In this document: positions 16,044-24,265 of the stretch, piece by piece
How positions within the stretch are numbered: the first letter of the stretch is position 1
Layout: each line of letters starts with the position of its first letter
Assembly: GCA_001464505.1 (NCBI GenBank)
Contig: LNEH01000209.1
Coordinates: forward strand, 1 to 63,540
Source of the DNA: Verrucomicrobia bacterium Ga0077533
GTDB lineage: Bacteria; Verrucomicrobiota; Verrucomicrobiia; Opitutales; Opitutaceae
Length of the DNA: 63,540 bases
Direction: 5' to 3'
The notes under the pieces: model-generated
What the model was told of the DNA's origin: nothing
Seen by the model: the letters and a program-made list of their open reading frames with translations, nothing else
The model's database searches: none
Made by a program: the position numbers and the translations under genes

Positions 16044-16756
16044 TCAGCGCGTGATTTCGCGATACGTGCCGTTCCGGACCACGGTGCGATACTTGGCCGC
16101 CGCCGCCAGCCACTCCGCAAACGACGCCTCGTTGGACATCGCGTCCATCAGGGCGGCGCGCCGTTCTTCCGAGGGCGCGTTCGTGGAGACGAGGTGGGTG
16201 TAGTCGGTGCGCCCGGCAACCACGCGGTAGGCGTTGATCTTGATGTCCTTGAAACCGTGTTTGTCGAACAAGGCGCGAAACTCATCGAGCGCCTTCAGGT
16301 AACCCGCCTCGTCGCTCACGGTTACTTGCGTGTTCAGGAGCCAGGCGCCGTCATTGCGGCCATCGAAACGCACCGCCTTGAGCAGCGTCTGGGGGCCGAG
16401 TTCGCGGATCGCGTTCATGCTTGCGCGGTTCTGCGCTACAGCCGGATCGGCCAGGAGAGCCCGCCAGTTCTTCGTCAAAGTGGCGAACGAGTCGGCAAAG
16501 GTGACCGCTGACACGCCCCGGATGCATCGCCGGCCGCCTCGCCGATGAAGACGCGGAAATATTTGTTGATGCCAAGCTTCTCCTTGGCCACCTCGTTGTT
16601 TCGGGCCATCCACATCGCATAGGTGGTCGAATCCGCGGCATCCACCTGTTGGATCGATAGCACCGGCAACGCCGGCGCGGTTTGGGAAACGGCGGGAAGG
16701 ACTCCCACCGTGATGAGCGCCAAGAGTGGCGCAACAAACCTGAGCATACGTTTCAT
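16044..16756 (-). pseudogene. Secreted conserved protein, single-base frameshift
   Basis: The N-terminal frame starts at 16756 with a signal peptide (MKRMLRFVAPLLALITVGVL, ending near VSQTAPA), then DSTTYAMWMARNNEVAKEKLGINKYFRVFIGEAAGDASG. The remaining part is in another frame, VSAVTFADSFATLTKNWRALLADP through YRTVVRNGTYREITR, ending at 16044. One base is missing near 16510-16516 in a GGGGC run. Joined, it would be about 237 residues. Family unknown. A terminator pair follows it. A homopolymer error in assembly is as likely as real decay. Confidence 0.7.
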
Positions 16757-16975
16757 TGGACTTCGGGGTTTTGGGGTTTCTGGGCTTTGGCTCAACTGCC
16801 CGTCCAAGTCGTGTCGGATGGACACCGGACGGACAAACGCCGTGACGCACAATTTCACGAGCGTCCCTTCTGGATACCATCGCCTTTTCCAATGACAAGC
16901 ATTTGCGGAGACAAAAGGGGTCAGGTTTTAAGTATTTATACTGACTTGGCCGGGCCGTTCGCCCAACTGAAACGG

Positions 16976-17022
16976 GGTCCAACTGAAACGGGGTCAGGCC
17001 CAACTGAAACGGGGTCAGGCCG
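16976..17022. repeat. Short tandem repeat, three units
   Basis: Three head-to-tail copies of CAACTGAAACGGGGTC, the last two followed by AGGCC. The unit length is 17-21 bases. Confidence 0.75.
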
Positions 17023-17111
17023 CTAGATGCTACCAACGCGCGCCCCGAATCCAAGTGAGTGAGACGCGCCCAACACGGACAGCGCACGCCCCGAGCCCCC
17101 GAAGTGAACGC

Positions 17112-17134
17112 CGCCCTTCGCCAAGGCTACGGAG
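17112..17134 (-). repeat. GCCTTGGCGAAGG hairpin repeat (spacer copy)
   Basis: Minus-strand match to the core of the hairpin repeat that also occurs at 17761, 46836, 51307, 54568, 63441 and, in frame, in the coiled-coil gene at 28457-32563. Confidence 0.6.
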
Positions 17135-17216
17135 GACTGGCCGGCGGGCTGGGGGCCAAAGGGCCGGCGACCACGCCGGGCTTGCGGTCTATGTCACCAC
17201 CGCCTAGTTTATCGGC

Positions 17217-17423
17217 ATGAAATTCACCGTGACTATTGACCGCGACGAGACCGGCATCTGGGTCGCCGAATGCCCGGCGATCCCCGGCTGCGTCAGCCAG
17301 GGCGCGACCAAACCCGCCGCGCTCAAGAATGTTCGCGAGGCCATCGGGCTGTGCCTGGAGGTCCGCGCCGAGCGTGGCCTGCCGCTGACTGTGGAGACCC
17401 AGCAGGTCGAGATCGCGCTCTGA
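17217..17423 (+). CDS. hicB: HicB-family antitoxin
   Basis: 68 residues: MKFTVTIDRDETGIWVAECPAIPGCVSQG and ALKNVREAIGLCLE are the typical HicB partial RNase-H-like fold. It neutralises the HicA mRNA interferase encoded one base downstream. The antitoxin-first order is one of the two known for hic loci. No C-terminal DNA-binding tail is visible, so this short form probably does not repress its promoter alone. Confidence 0.9.
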   Translation: MKFTVTIDRDETGIWVAECPAIPGCVSQGATKPAALKNVREAIGLCLEVRAERGLPLTVETQQVEIAL

Positions 17424-17424
17424 C

Positions 17425-17652
17425 ATGGCGCACCTGCCCAGAATGAGCGGACGCGCCGTCGTGAAGGCCTTCGGCCGGGACGGCTGGGTGCTGGCCCGCC
17501 AGAAGGGCAGCCACATGATTTTGGTGAAGACCGGCAGTTGGGCCACGCTCTCCGTGCCCGACCACCGCGAGATCGCGCCCGGCACGCTGCGCAGCCTCAT
17601 CCGCGCCAGCGGCCTGACCGTCGAAGGGTTTGCCACACTCGCGAAAAAATAG
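17425..17652 (+). CDS. hicA: HicA-family mRNA interferase toxin
   Basis: 75 residues with the small double-stranded-RNA-binding-like fold. The catalytic His30 sits in RQKGSHMILVK, and SVPDHREIAPGTLRSLIRASGL is the conserved C-terminal part. It cleaves mRNA when free of HicB. It begins one base after the hicB stop, so the two are coupled. A terminator follows. Confidence 0.9.
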   Translation: MAHLPRMSGRAVVKAFGRDGWVLARQKGSHMILVKTGSWATLSVPDHREIAPGTLRSLIRASGLTVEGFATLAKK

Positions 17653-17684
17653 GCTTACCGCCTTCCATTTGACCTCTGCCCGAA

Positions 17685-17708
17685 CCGCCCCACCCCGGCG
17701 GGTTTTTT
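17685..17708 (+). terminator. Intrinsic terminator after hicBA
   Basis: Stem CCGCC (17685-17689) with GGCGG (17697-17701), seven-base loop, then a run of six T (17703-17708). Confidence 0.75.
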
Positions 17709-17760
17709 GCGAACGCTTCTTGGCATCAAAATCGAATTAATTTCCAAAACAGAAACGATC

Positions 17761-17791
17761 AACCCGCCGTAGCCTTGGCGAAGGCTGGGTT
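17761..17791. repeat. GCCTTGGCGAAGG hairpin repeat at the 3' end of pncC
   Basis: AACCC ... GGGTT outer arms around GCCGTAGCC-TT-GGCGAAGGC. The right arm touches the minus-strand stop codon of the pncC-like gene at 17790. Confidence 0.7.
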
Positions 17792-18278
17792 ATTTCCGGA
17801 TCTCGCGCAGATACGCCGCGAGTTGCTCCAGCGCCTCATCCGCCACGCGCTCCTGCGCCTCGACTCGCGTGGCGCCGGCCATTTCCAAAAAACCCGAGAT
17901 TATCACCGTTTTGCCGCCGCGCTTGCGGTGGCAGAGCGCCCACCACGCCTGCGGCGCCTTCACGCCGACGGCCGGGTTCGGCTCGGCGTAGCCGGTCGTC
18001 ACCACGGCGAGATCCGCCCCGAACAACTCACCGGCCCCCGCCGCCATCTCGACCGCCACCCGTTGCGACACGCAGTTCACGCGCCGGGCGTGGGCCCTGT
18101 TCACCCCGAGCAGCTTCACCTTTTGCTCCAAACCGTAGGCGGTGACACCGCCCAGAAAATAGTTCGACGCGCCCGACTCCGCGCCGATCCGCGCCGCCAC
18201 CCGTCCGCAGGTCAGGCTTTCCGCCACCGCCAGCGTCAGTCGCGGCGCGCGCAACAGCAGTTTCTTCAACTCGTTCAT
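17790..18278 (-). CDS. pncC: Nicotinamide-nucleotide amidohydrolase (CinA C-terminal domain)
   Basis: 162 residues from ATG at 18278. The segments LTLAVAESLTCGRVAARIGAESGASNYFLGGVTAYGLEQKVKLLGV and LAVVTTGYAEPN are diagnostic of the stand-alone CinA C-terminal amidase, which deamidates NMN in pyridine nucleotide recycling. The Ser of AESLTCG is the expected nucleophile. The start overlaps the stop of the upstream phosphoesterase in an ATGA, so the two are coupled. Confidence 0.9.
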   Translation of the reverse strand: MNELKKLLLRAPRLTLAVAESLTCGRVAARIGAESGASNYFLGGVTAYGLEQKVKLLGVNRAHARRVNCVSQRVAVEMAAGAGELFGADLAVVTTGYAEPNPAVGVKAPQAWWALCHRKRGGKTVIISGFLEMAGATRVEAQERVADEALEQLAAYLREIRK

Positions 18279-19258
18279 GGCGCCCTTTTCGGTCGCGACA
18301 GAATCGGCCGCGGGTTGCCGGGCACGATCAGCGGGCCGCACAGGAAAAGTTGCGGAGACCCGGGGTCCACGGCCACGAGCACGCCATGCACGTTGTAGTC
18401 GCCGAAGGTTCCCAGCCGTGTGACATTCGGCAGCGGCGCCTCATCCGGCAGCAGTTGCACGCCCACATCGAGCCGGTAGCGGTGTTCATCCGCATGAACC
18501 AGCAGCACGGGCCTGGCCCAGACGCGCGCTTCGTCCGAAATGACGCGCAAGAACTGGTCAAAGCCTCTCGTTGCACCCGATTGCCCCAGATCCCTGGCCA
18601 ACAGCGGATCGGCCTGGAAAAGCAGCACGACCCCCGCCGCGACTTTCACCCGCGCCTCGGCAAACGCCGCGCGGATCCATGCCGCATTGGCCGCGTCGCG
18701 CTCCTGGAATTCGGCCACGGCGCCGGGCACCGCCGGCTGGTCGTTGTTGTCGCTGCCCACCGCATGCAGCGTGGCGAACACCACGCCGCCGTGCGTCCAG
18801 CGGGCATTCTCCACGAACTTCGCGAACGGTGGGTCGCGCCGTTGCGTCACCAGGGCCAGTGGCGTCTGCCCGAGACTGCGCTCCTCGGCGAAAAACACCT
18901 CCCGTAGTTTGGCCAGCCGTTCGAGCGGGTCATGCCGGCCGGCTGACTGGTAGTGCGAATCAGTCCAGTCGTTGTCCCCCGGAGTGAAGATCAGCGGGCC
19001 GGTGAAGGTGTTGAACTCGTCGCGTCGGCGCCGGAGCAGTTCGTCCGTGCAGGGTTCCTCGCTGCCCTTGAAGTCGCCGAGGTGCACGGTGAACACGGGA
19101 TTCGCCCGGTTGATCTCGGCGATGAGCCGGGCGTAGTTCTCGGCGCTGTTGCCTGCGCGGGCATACGGTTGGCAGCCCAGCGCCGCGAAGGCAAACCGCT
19201 CCGCCGCCGGGGCGGCGGCCGCACTCAACAGAATCACGCCGAGGATGAAATTGCGCAT
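18275..19258 (-). CDS. Secreted calcineurin-like metallophosphoesterase
   Basis: 327 residues with a signal peptide (MRNFILGVILLSAAAAPAAE). Metal-binding motifs of the calcineurin-like fold are VHLGDFKGSEEPC and FTPGDNDWTD, followed by a later VLLVHADEHRYR that would supply the C-terminal His pair in modified form. The N-terminal Asp-x-His site is not obvious (AALGCQPYA), so activity is uncertain. Probably periplasmic or outer surface. It lies between xth and pncC on the same strand. Confidence 0.75.
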   Translation of the reverse strand: MRNFILGVILLSAAAAPAAERFAFAALGCQPYARAGNSAENYARLIAEINRANPVFTVHLGDFKGSEEPCTDELLRRRRDEFNTFTGPLIFTPGDNDWTDSHYQSAGRHDPLERLAKLREVFFAEERSLGQTPLALVTQRRDPPFAKFVENARWTHGGVVFATLHAVGSDNNDQPAVPGAVAEFQERDAANAAWIRAAFAEARVKVAAGVVLLFQADPLLARDLGQSGATRGFDQFLRVISDEARVWARPVLLVHADEHRYRLDVGVQLLPDEAPLPNVTRLGTFGDYNVHGVLVAVDPGSPQLFLCGPLIVPGNPRPILSRPKRAP

Positions 19259-19282
19259 GGGGCTGGGTGGCTTTGACCGGGA

Positions 19283-20038
19283 CTATTTCAGCTCCAGTCC
19301 GACCGGGCAGTGGTCGCTGCCGTGGACGCCGGCCTCGATCCACGCGCGCTTGAGGCGGGGCTTCAGCGCCGCCGAGGCCAGGCAGTAGTCGATGCGCCAG
19401 CCGACGTTGTTGGCCCGGGCGTTGGCGCGGTAGGTCCACCAGCTGTAATGGCCCGGGCCATTTTCAAATTGGCGGAACGTGTCAATGAACCCGGCGGCGA
19501 GATAGTCGCGGAAGCCGGCGCGCTCCTCGTCGGAGAAACCGGGATTGCCCACGTTCTCCTTCGGTCGCGCGAGGTCGATCTCCTCGTGCGCCACGTTGAG
19601 GTCGCCGCAGAAGATCACGGGCTTTTTCTTCTCCAGTTTCTTCGCGTAGGCCAGCAGCGCGCGGTCCCACGCCTGCCGGAAACCGATCCGCGCCAGCTCG
19701 GGCTGCGCGTTGGGCACGTAAACGCCGACAACATAATGGTCGGCGAACTCGGCCGTGATGGCGCGCCCCTCGGCGTCATGCCCGGGCGAGCCGAGCCCGC
19801 GCGCGACACTCAGCGGCTTCTGCCGCGTGAACAACGCCGTGCCGCTGTAGCCTTTTTTTTGCGCGGCGTTCCAAATGATCTCGTAGCCCTTCGGCCAGGC
19901 CACGCCCTGCACGTCGGCGGGGAGCGCCTTGACTTCCTGCAGGCAGATGACGTCGGCCTTCGCCGTGTTCATCCAGTCAAGCAGGCCCTTGCCGAGGGCG
20001 GCGCGCACCCCGTTGACGTTCCAGGAAACCAGTTTCAT
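19283..20038 (-). CDS. xth: Exodeoxyribonuclease III
   Basis: Xth is an AP endonuclease and 3'-5' exonuclease of base excision repair. Start at 20038 gives 251 residues beginning MKLVSWNVNGVRAALGKGLLDWM. All core motifs are intact: CLQEVKA with the metal-binding Glu, YVPNAQ, GDLNVAHEEIDLA with the catalytic Asp-Asn, SWWTYRANARANNVGWRIDYCL, and the C-terminal GVHGSDHCPVGLEL with the catalytic Asp-His. Confidence 0.95.
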   Translation of the reverse strand: MKLVSWNVNGVRAALGKGLLDWMNTAKADVICLQEVKALPADVQGVAWPKGYEIIWNAAQKKGYSGTALFTRQKPLSVARGLGSPGHDAEGRAITAEFADHYVVGVYVPNAQPELARIGFRQAWDRALLAYAKKLEKKKPVIFCGDLNVAHEEIDLARPKENVGNPGFSDEERAGFRDYLAAGFIDTFRQFENGPGHYSWWTYRANARANNVGWRIDYCLASAALKPRLKRAWIEAGVHGSDHCPVGLELK

Positions 20039-20168
20039 GCCGCCTAGGCTCTTGAGTGTTTCCCTCTTCGCAAACCGTTTTCCGCCCGCCCCGCGTGATT
20101 TTCGGCTGCCCTCGCGCGGAATTTTCGCAACTGTGCTGTGGCTTCCGGTGTTATCGGACCAGCCCCCG

Positions 20169-21047
20169 ATGCTTATGCGCTCCTGTTTTGCCCTCTTGTC
20201 CTGCCTGCTGCTGGCCCAACCGGCCATCGTCCGCGCCAAGCCGTCGCCGCGCCCCAACGAGATCATCGTCTCGGCGGCGAATTACGCGCAGACCCCGCCC
20301 GAGGTGTTGGAAAAGCTGTTTCGCGACCCCGCCGAACTCACGGACCTGCCGCCGCCCGCCCCCGCCGCGCGCCCGTTGCAGCACTACCAGTTCCTGCCGG
20401 GCGAGGTGTTGGAGTCCGACCTGACTTATCTCGAGGTCTGCAAGCTGCTCGTCCCCGCCCTGGCCAAGAAAAACCTCGTCAACACCTTCGACCAGGCGAA
20501 GGTCGGCCTCGTGCTCCGCGTCAGCTTCGGCGGGCGCCTGTGGCGCGATCCCTTTGTGCGCGAGGGCGACCTCGAGTGGAAACACGGCCTCGTGCCGCGC
20601 CGCCGTGGGAGCAGCGCCTCCCTCGGCGCCACCGCCGCGTGGGACGAGCGCGCCGGCGGAGATGAAGCCGCGCTCCACCAGACCGAGCAATTCCTCACCG
20701 AGCTCAACCCGACCGGCGGCGCCGAGGGCATGGCAGACCGCCTCATCGGCGGGATGCACACCGAGGATTACTTCCTCGTCGTGGTCGACGCCTTCGATGT
20801 CGCCGCGCTGCGCGCCAAAGGCAGCCGCGCGCCCCGGGCGTGGACGACCTTCATCGCCGTGCCCCGCCAAGGGAAAACGAAATTCTCCGACATCGCCGCC
20901 GCCATGATCGCGAAGGCTGCGCCCTACTTCGGCGAAACCCTGCCGGGCAAGGCCCGCTTCATCGACCGCCAAGGCACGGTCACGACCGGCGAGTTGCAGA
21001 TCATCGAGGAAAACGTGCGCCCGAAGGACAGCCCAAAAATCAAGTGA
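20169..21047 (+). CDS. Secreted protein of unknown function
   Basis: 292 residues from ATG at 20169 with a signal peptide (MLMRSCFALLSCLLLAQPAI). The mature part starts with a proline-rich segment and includes PGEVLESDLTYLEVCKLLVPALAKKNLVN, MHTEDYFLVVVDAFDVAALRAKG and WTTFIAVPRQGKTKFSDIAAAMIAKAAPYFG. No catalytic motif recognised. Similar secreted proteins seem to be restricted to Opitutaceae-like genomes, but I cannot confirm it here. Confidence 0.7.
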   Translation: MLMRSCFALLSCLLLAQPAIVRAKPSPRPNEIIVSAANYAQTPPEVLEKLFRDPAELTDLPPPAPAARPLQHYQFLPGEVLESDLTYLEVCKLLVPALAKKNLVNTFDQAKVGLVLRVSFGGRLWRDPFVREGDLEWKHGLVPRRRGSSASLGATAAWDERAGGDEAALHQTEQFLTELNPTGGAEGMADRLIGGMHTEDYFLVVVDAFDVAALRAKGSRAPRAWTTFIAVPRQGKTKFSDIAAAMIAKAAPYFGETLPGKARFIDRQGTVTTGELQIIEENVRPKDSPKIK

Positions 21048-21079
21048 CCTGCGGCGACTATTCGCGTTTGGCCGCCCTG

Positions 21080-21150
21080 TAGCGGCGGTCTGTGACCGCC
21101 GACGCACATCCCATGAAATCGCCCGGCGGTCACAGCCGCAGTTGCCACTT
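21080..21150. repeat. GGCGGTC/GACCGCC spacer repeat
   Basis: Perfect hairpin GGCGGTC-TGT-GACCGCC at 21084-21100, with a related GGCGGTCACAGCCGC about 20 bases downstream. It fills the gap between the secreted protein and the PLP enzyme. Confidence 0.6.
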
Positions 21151-21181
21151 TTGGCCCGTCGACCAATTTCCCCTTTCCCCG

Positions 21182-22714
21182 ATGTCCGTCTTCCCGTCCA
21201 TTCCCCTCGGTCAACGCATCCCTGGCAGCCCGCACTCCGTCGCGTGCAGCTTGCCGACGCTGGCTGACATCGTGGGTTATGAGGAGGGCCGGCCCGAGAC
21301 CACCCGCCACATCGCCACCGGCTACCCGCGCTTTGTCGTCCACTCATTTGCCAAGCAGCTCTGCGAACACCTCGGCCGCCGCCCCGAACTCGTCGGCCGC
21401 TCCCTCTGGCTCGTGACCTCCCCGAAAATGGCCGCCGCCCTCGCCGACCACCTCGGCCGCACCGGCCCGGCCGCCGCCACGCCGTTTTCCGCCGACGGCA
21501 TTGACGGCGTCGCGCACGCCGACACGCCGGAGCACAACGCCCGCGGCAAGGTCTACCTGCAGAACATCGGCGGCTTCCTCTCCTCGCGCGCCGCCGAGGA
21601 CCATCTCGTGCGCCTCGGCCTGCTTCCGGCTGCCGCGCCGGAAAAACTTTTTGCCGGCGACGCCACCGCCGAGATCAGGCGCGTGCTCCGCGGCCCGTTT
21701 CCCGTCTCCGACGCCGACCTGCTGCTCGCCCCGAGCGGCATGAACGCCCTCTACGCCGCCTTCCGCGCAATCAGCGCCGTGCAGGCGCGTGCGGGCCGCA
21801 CCGCCTGGCTCCAACTCGGCTGGCTCTACCTCGACAGCATCGCGTTGCTGAAAAAATTCACGCCCGATCCGGCCCGCGATTATCTGCGGCACGGCGACGT
21901 CACCGATCTGGCCGGCCTGGAGAAACTTTTCGCCACGCACGGCCCGCGCCTCGCCGGTCTGATCATCGAGGCGCCGACCAATCCGCTCATCCAGACGGCT
22001 GACCTCGCCGCCGTCACCGCCCTCGCCCGCCGTCACGGCGCCAAGGTCATCCTCGATCCCGCCGTCAGCTCGCCCTTCAACGTTGATCTGCTGCCCCACG
22101 CCGACCTCGTCGCCACCAGTCTCACCAAATACACCGCCCACGAGGGCGACGTCATCGCCGGCGCCGTCGTGGTCAACGCGTCGCGCCCCGCCGCCGCCGA
22201 ATTCCGCCGGCTCGTCGCGGCCCAGCTCGAGCCCGTGCATCCGCGCGACCTCGCCCGCCTCGCCGCGCAGATCGGCGCCACGCCGCAATTCGTCGCCCGC
22301 GTCAACGCCAGCACGCTCAAGGTCGCGGCGTTTCTGGAAAAACATCCGGCGGTGGCCAAAGTCTGGTGGGCGCTGCAGCCAGCCTCGCGCACCAACTATC
22401 TCAAGATTTCGCGCACCCCGCAATCAGTGGGCGGCATGATTTCGTTCACACTGAAGGGACCGCTCGCGAAATTCTACGACGCCGTGCGCCTGCCCAAGGG
22501 CCCGAGCTTCGGCATGACGACGACGTTGATCTCGCCGTTCATTTATCTGGCGCACTACGACCTCGTCACGAGCGAGGCCGGCCGAGCCGAGCTCGCCGCC
22601 CACGGCCTGTCGCCCGACCTGCTCCGCCTCTCCGTCGGCACCGAGCCGGTGGACGAAATCATCACCGCGCTGACCGAAGCCCTCGGACCTCCGCCGCCAC
22701 GCCCCGCCGGCTGA
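21182..22714 (+). CDS. Cystathionine gamma-synthase-like PLP enzyme, long form
   Basis: 510 residues from ATG at 21182. The PLP-binding Lys is in VATSLTKYTAHEGDVIAGAVV, and IIEAPTNPLIQTADLAAV is the Cys/Met-metabolism family motif. The usual enzymes have about 390 residues, and this one has an extra N-terminal ~120 residues (IPLGQRIPGSPHSVACSLPTLADIVGYEEG ... TGYPRFVVH), an arrangement I know from fungal cystathionine gamma-synthases. It should join O-acyl-homoserine and cysteine in methionine synthesis, though a gamma-lyase role cannot be excluded. Its stop codon lies inside the palindrome at 22710-22738. Confidence 0.85.
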   Translation: MSVFPSIPLGQRIPGSPHSVACSLPTLADIVGYEEGRPETTRHIATGYPRFVVHSFAKQLCEHLGRRPELVGRSLWLVTSPKMAAALADHLGRTGPAAATPFSADGIDGVAHADTPEHNARGKVYLQNIGGFLSSRAAEDHLVRLGLLPAAAPEKLFAGDATAEIRRVLRGPFPVSDADLLLAPSGMNALYAAFRAISAVQARAGRTAWLQLGWLYLDSIALLKKFTPDPARDYLRHGDVTDLAGLEKLFATHGPRLAGLIIEAPTNPLIQTADLAAVTALARRHGAKVILDPAVSSPFNVDLLPHADLVATSLTKYTAHEGDVIAGAVVVNASRPAAAEFRRLVAAQLEPVHPRDLARLAAQIGATPQFVARVNASTLKVAAFLEKHPAVAKVWWALQPASRTNYLKISRTPQSVGGMISFTLKGPLAKFYDAVRLPKGPSFGMTTTLISPFIYLAHYDLVTSEAGRAELAAHGLSPDLLRLSVGTEPVDEIITALTEALGPPPPRPAG

Positions 22715-22738
22715 TGTCAACTAATAGTTGACATCAGC
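22710..22738. repeat. Gene-end palindrome, copy 2, containing both convergent stop codons
   Basis: GCTGATGTCAACTA, central A, and its exact reverse complement. The plus-strand gene ends with TGA at 22712-22714 and the minus-strand MATE gene ends with TGA at 22736-22734, so each arm supplies a stop codon. There is no other spacer between the genes. Confidence 0.9.
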
Positions 22739-24089
22739 TCTTTGCCTCGACCCGCGAAGGGTCCTCGCACTGGAGGGTCAGCCGGTGGAACCGCCACCCA
22801 AGCAGCAGCGCGGCACAGCCGAGGCCGGCCGCGAGTCCGGTCCACAGGCCGGCCGGACCCAGCGGCGTGCGAAACGCCAGCCAGTAGCCGAGCGGGAGCG
22901 AGATGACCCAGTAGGCGACAAACGTGATGACGGCCGGCACGCGCACGTCGTGCAGGCCGCGCAGGGCCCCGACGCTGATCACCTGCCCGCCGTCGAAGAG
23001 CTGGAAAATCGCCGCGACCACGAGCAACTGGGCGGCGAGGGCGGCCACGTCCGTCGCCGGCGTGAACCCCGCCGTGATGATGCGCCCGGCCAGCGCGAAC
23101 ACCAACGCGAACACCATCATGCACAGCAACCCCGCCGCCAGCGCGCCGAACCCGATGGGCCGCAGCGCGTCGGTCCGGCCCTCGCCCGACGCGCGGCTGA
23201 TCCGCAGACTCACGGCGATCGAGAGCCCGAGCGGCACCATGAAGGTGAGCGACGCGCAGCCGATGGCTATCTGGTGCGCCGCGAGCGGCACCGTGCCGAG
23301 CCAGCCCATCATCAGCGCCGTCGCCGCAAAGGCCCCGGCCTCGAACAGCAGCATCCCGCCCGCCGGCCCGCCGAGCTTCAGCAGCGCCACAAAGCGCGCG
23401 CGTTCCCAGCCGGCCCACGGCGCCTCGCGCACCGGCGCAAAGGTCGGCGAGCGCCGCAGCCATACGGCGATGGCCGCCACCGCCGCCAGCCGCGCGAGCA
23501 GCGTGGCCCAGCCGGAGCCAACCAGGCCGAGGGCCGGAAACCCGAGGTGTCCGAACACGAGCACCCAGTTTAAAAACGCGTTCAGCCCCACATCCGCCAG
23601 GATGATGCCCATCGGCACCCAGGGCCGGCCGAGCGATTCCGCGAACTGGCGCTGCACCTGGAAAAAAAGCGCGGGCACCACCGAGGCTGCGATCAGCAGG
23701 AAAAACGGCCGCATGATCGCCACCACCTCCGGCGGCTGGCCGAAGCGGTGCAGTTGCGTCGAGAGGAGCGCCATCAGCCCGGCGCCCCCCAGCCCCACCG
23801 CGAGCGCCAGCGCCCGTCCGTGCCGCAACCACGCCGCGCACCCCGTCTCGTCACCCGCGCCGTGGTCGCGCGCGGCGAACACCCCCGCGCCCAGCAGCAA
23901 CCCGATGCCCACGACGTAGAACAGCCCGAACACGCCGTGGGTGAACGCCGCCGCCGCCAGCGGCACCGTGCCCACCCGCCCGATGAAGGCGTTGTCGGTG
24001 AGCCCGATCAGCATCTGGCTGACCGACCCGACGATGATCGGGAAGGCCAGCGCCAGCGTCGGGCGCAGTTCTTTCAGCACGGAAGACAT
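22734..24089 (-). CDS. MATE family efflux transporter
   Basis: 451 residues from ATG at 24089, with about twelve membrane spans in two homologous halves. ELRPTLALAFPIIVGSVSQMLIGLTDNAFIGRVG is the typical MATE N-terminus, and the second half starts around FVALLKLGGPAGGMLLFEAGAF. MATE pumps export cationic drugs or metabolites against Na+ or H+ gradients. Substrate unknown. Divergent from the EamA transporter gene. Confidence 0.9.
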   Translation of the reverse strand: MSSVLKELRPTLALAFPIIVGSVSQMLIGLTDNAFIGRVGTVPLAAAAFTHGVFGLFYVVGIGLLLGAGVFAARDHGAGDETGCAAWLRHGRALALAVGLGGAGLMALLSTQLHRFGQPPEVVAIMRPFFLLIAASVVPALFFQVQRQFAESLGRPWVPMGIILADVGLNAFLNWVLVFGHLGFPALGLVGSGWATLLARLAAVAAIAVWLRRSPTFAPVREAPWAGWERARFVALLKLGGPAGGMLLFEAGAFAATALMMGWLGTVPLAAHQIAIGCASLTFMVPLGLSIAVSLRISRASGEGRTDALRPIGFGALAAGLLCMMVFALVFALAGRIITAGFTPATDVAALAAQLLVVAAIFQLFDGGQVISVGALRGLHDVRVPAVITFVAYWVISLPLGYWLAFRTPLGPAGLWTGLAAGLGCAALLLGWRFHRLTLQCEDPSRVEAKS

Positions 24090-24157
24090 AAGGAGGAGGT
24101 CACCACGAAACACCCGAAAGACACGAAAAATATCGGGCGAAACCCGGGAGTTGTTGC

Positions 24158-24195
24158 TGTGGGAGCGAGTCGCCGCGAGCAAGCTCGCTCTCACA
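24158..24195. repeat. TGTGGGAGCGAG hairpin repeat
   Basis: TGTGGGAGCGAG paired with CTCGCTCTCACA (one mismatch) across a 14-base loop, in the divergent gap between the MATE and EamA genes. A related TGTGGGAGCG/CGCTCCCACA element is at 45544-45625. Confidence 0.7.
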
Positions 24196-24265
24196 AGGAA
24201 TTTGTCCGCAACCATGGCGAAGAATCTTTTCGTGTTTTTGGTGCATTCCGTGGTTTCTGTGCCGC

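Larger units (their letters stand above)
16862..17216. other. Intergenic stretch with short tandem repeats
   Basis: About 355 bases without a gene. It carries three near-identical units of CAACTGAAACGGGGTC (16976-17022) after GGGGTCAGGTTTTAAGTATT, and an inverted copy of the GCCTTGGCGAAGG hairpin repeat at 17112-17134. The GGGGTCAGG phrases look like debris from the edge of a lost transposable element, but no transposase is left. Confidence 0.55.

Noticed and set aside
15674-16120. Minus-strand ORFs over the gap after the CDGSH gene
   Set aside because: They cross the terminator hairpin and partly overlap the CDGSH gene antisense. No domain.
16044-17087. A single 347-codon minus-strand ORF reading far upstream of the secreted protein
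   Set aside because: Only the C-terminal part is real protein. The upstream part translates spacer repeats, and the true N-terminus with its signal peptide is in another frame starting at 16756.
22717-23841. A 374-codon minus-strand frame overlapping the MATE gene in another frame
   Set aside because: Same strand, different frame. Arg/Gly/Ala-rich shadow, while the MATE frame has twelve clean hydrophobic spans.
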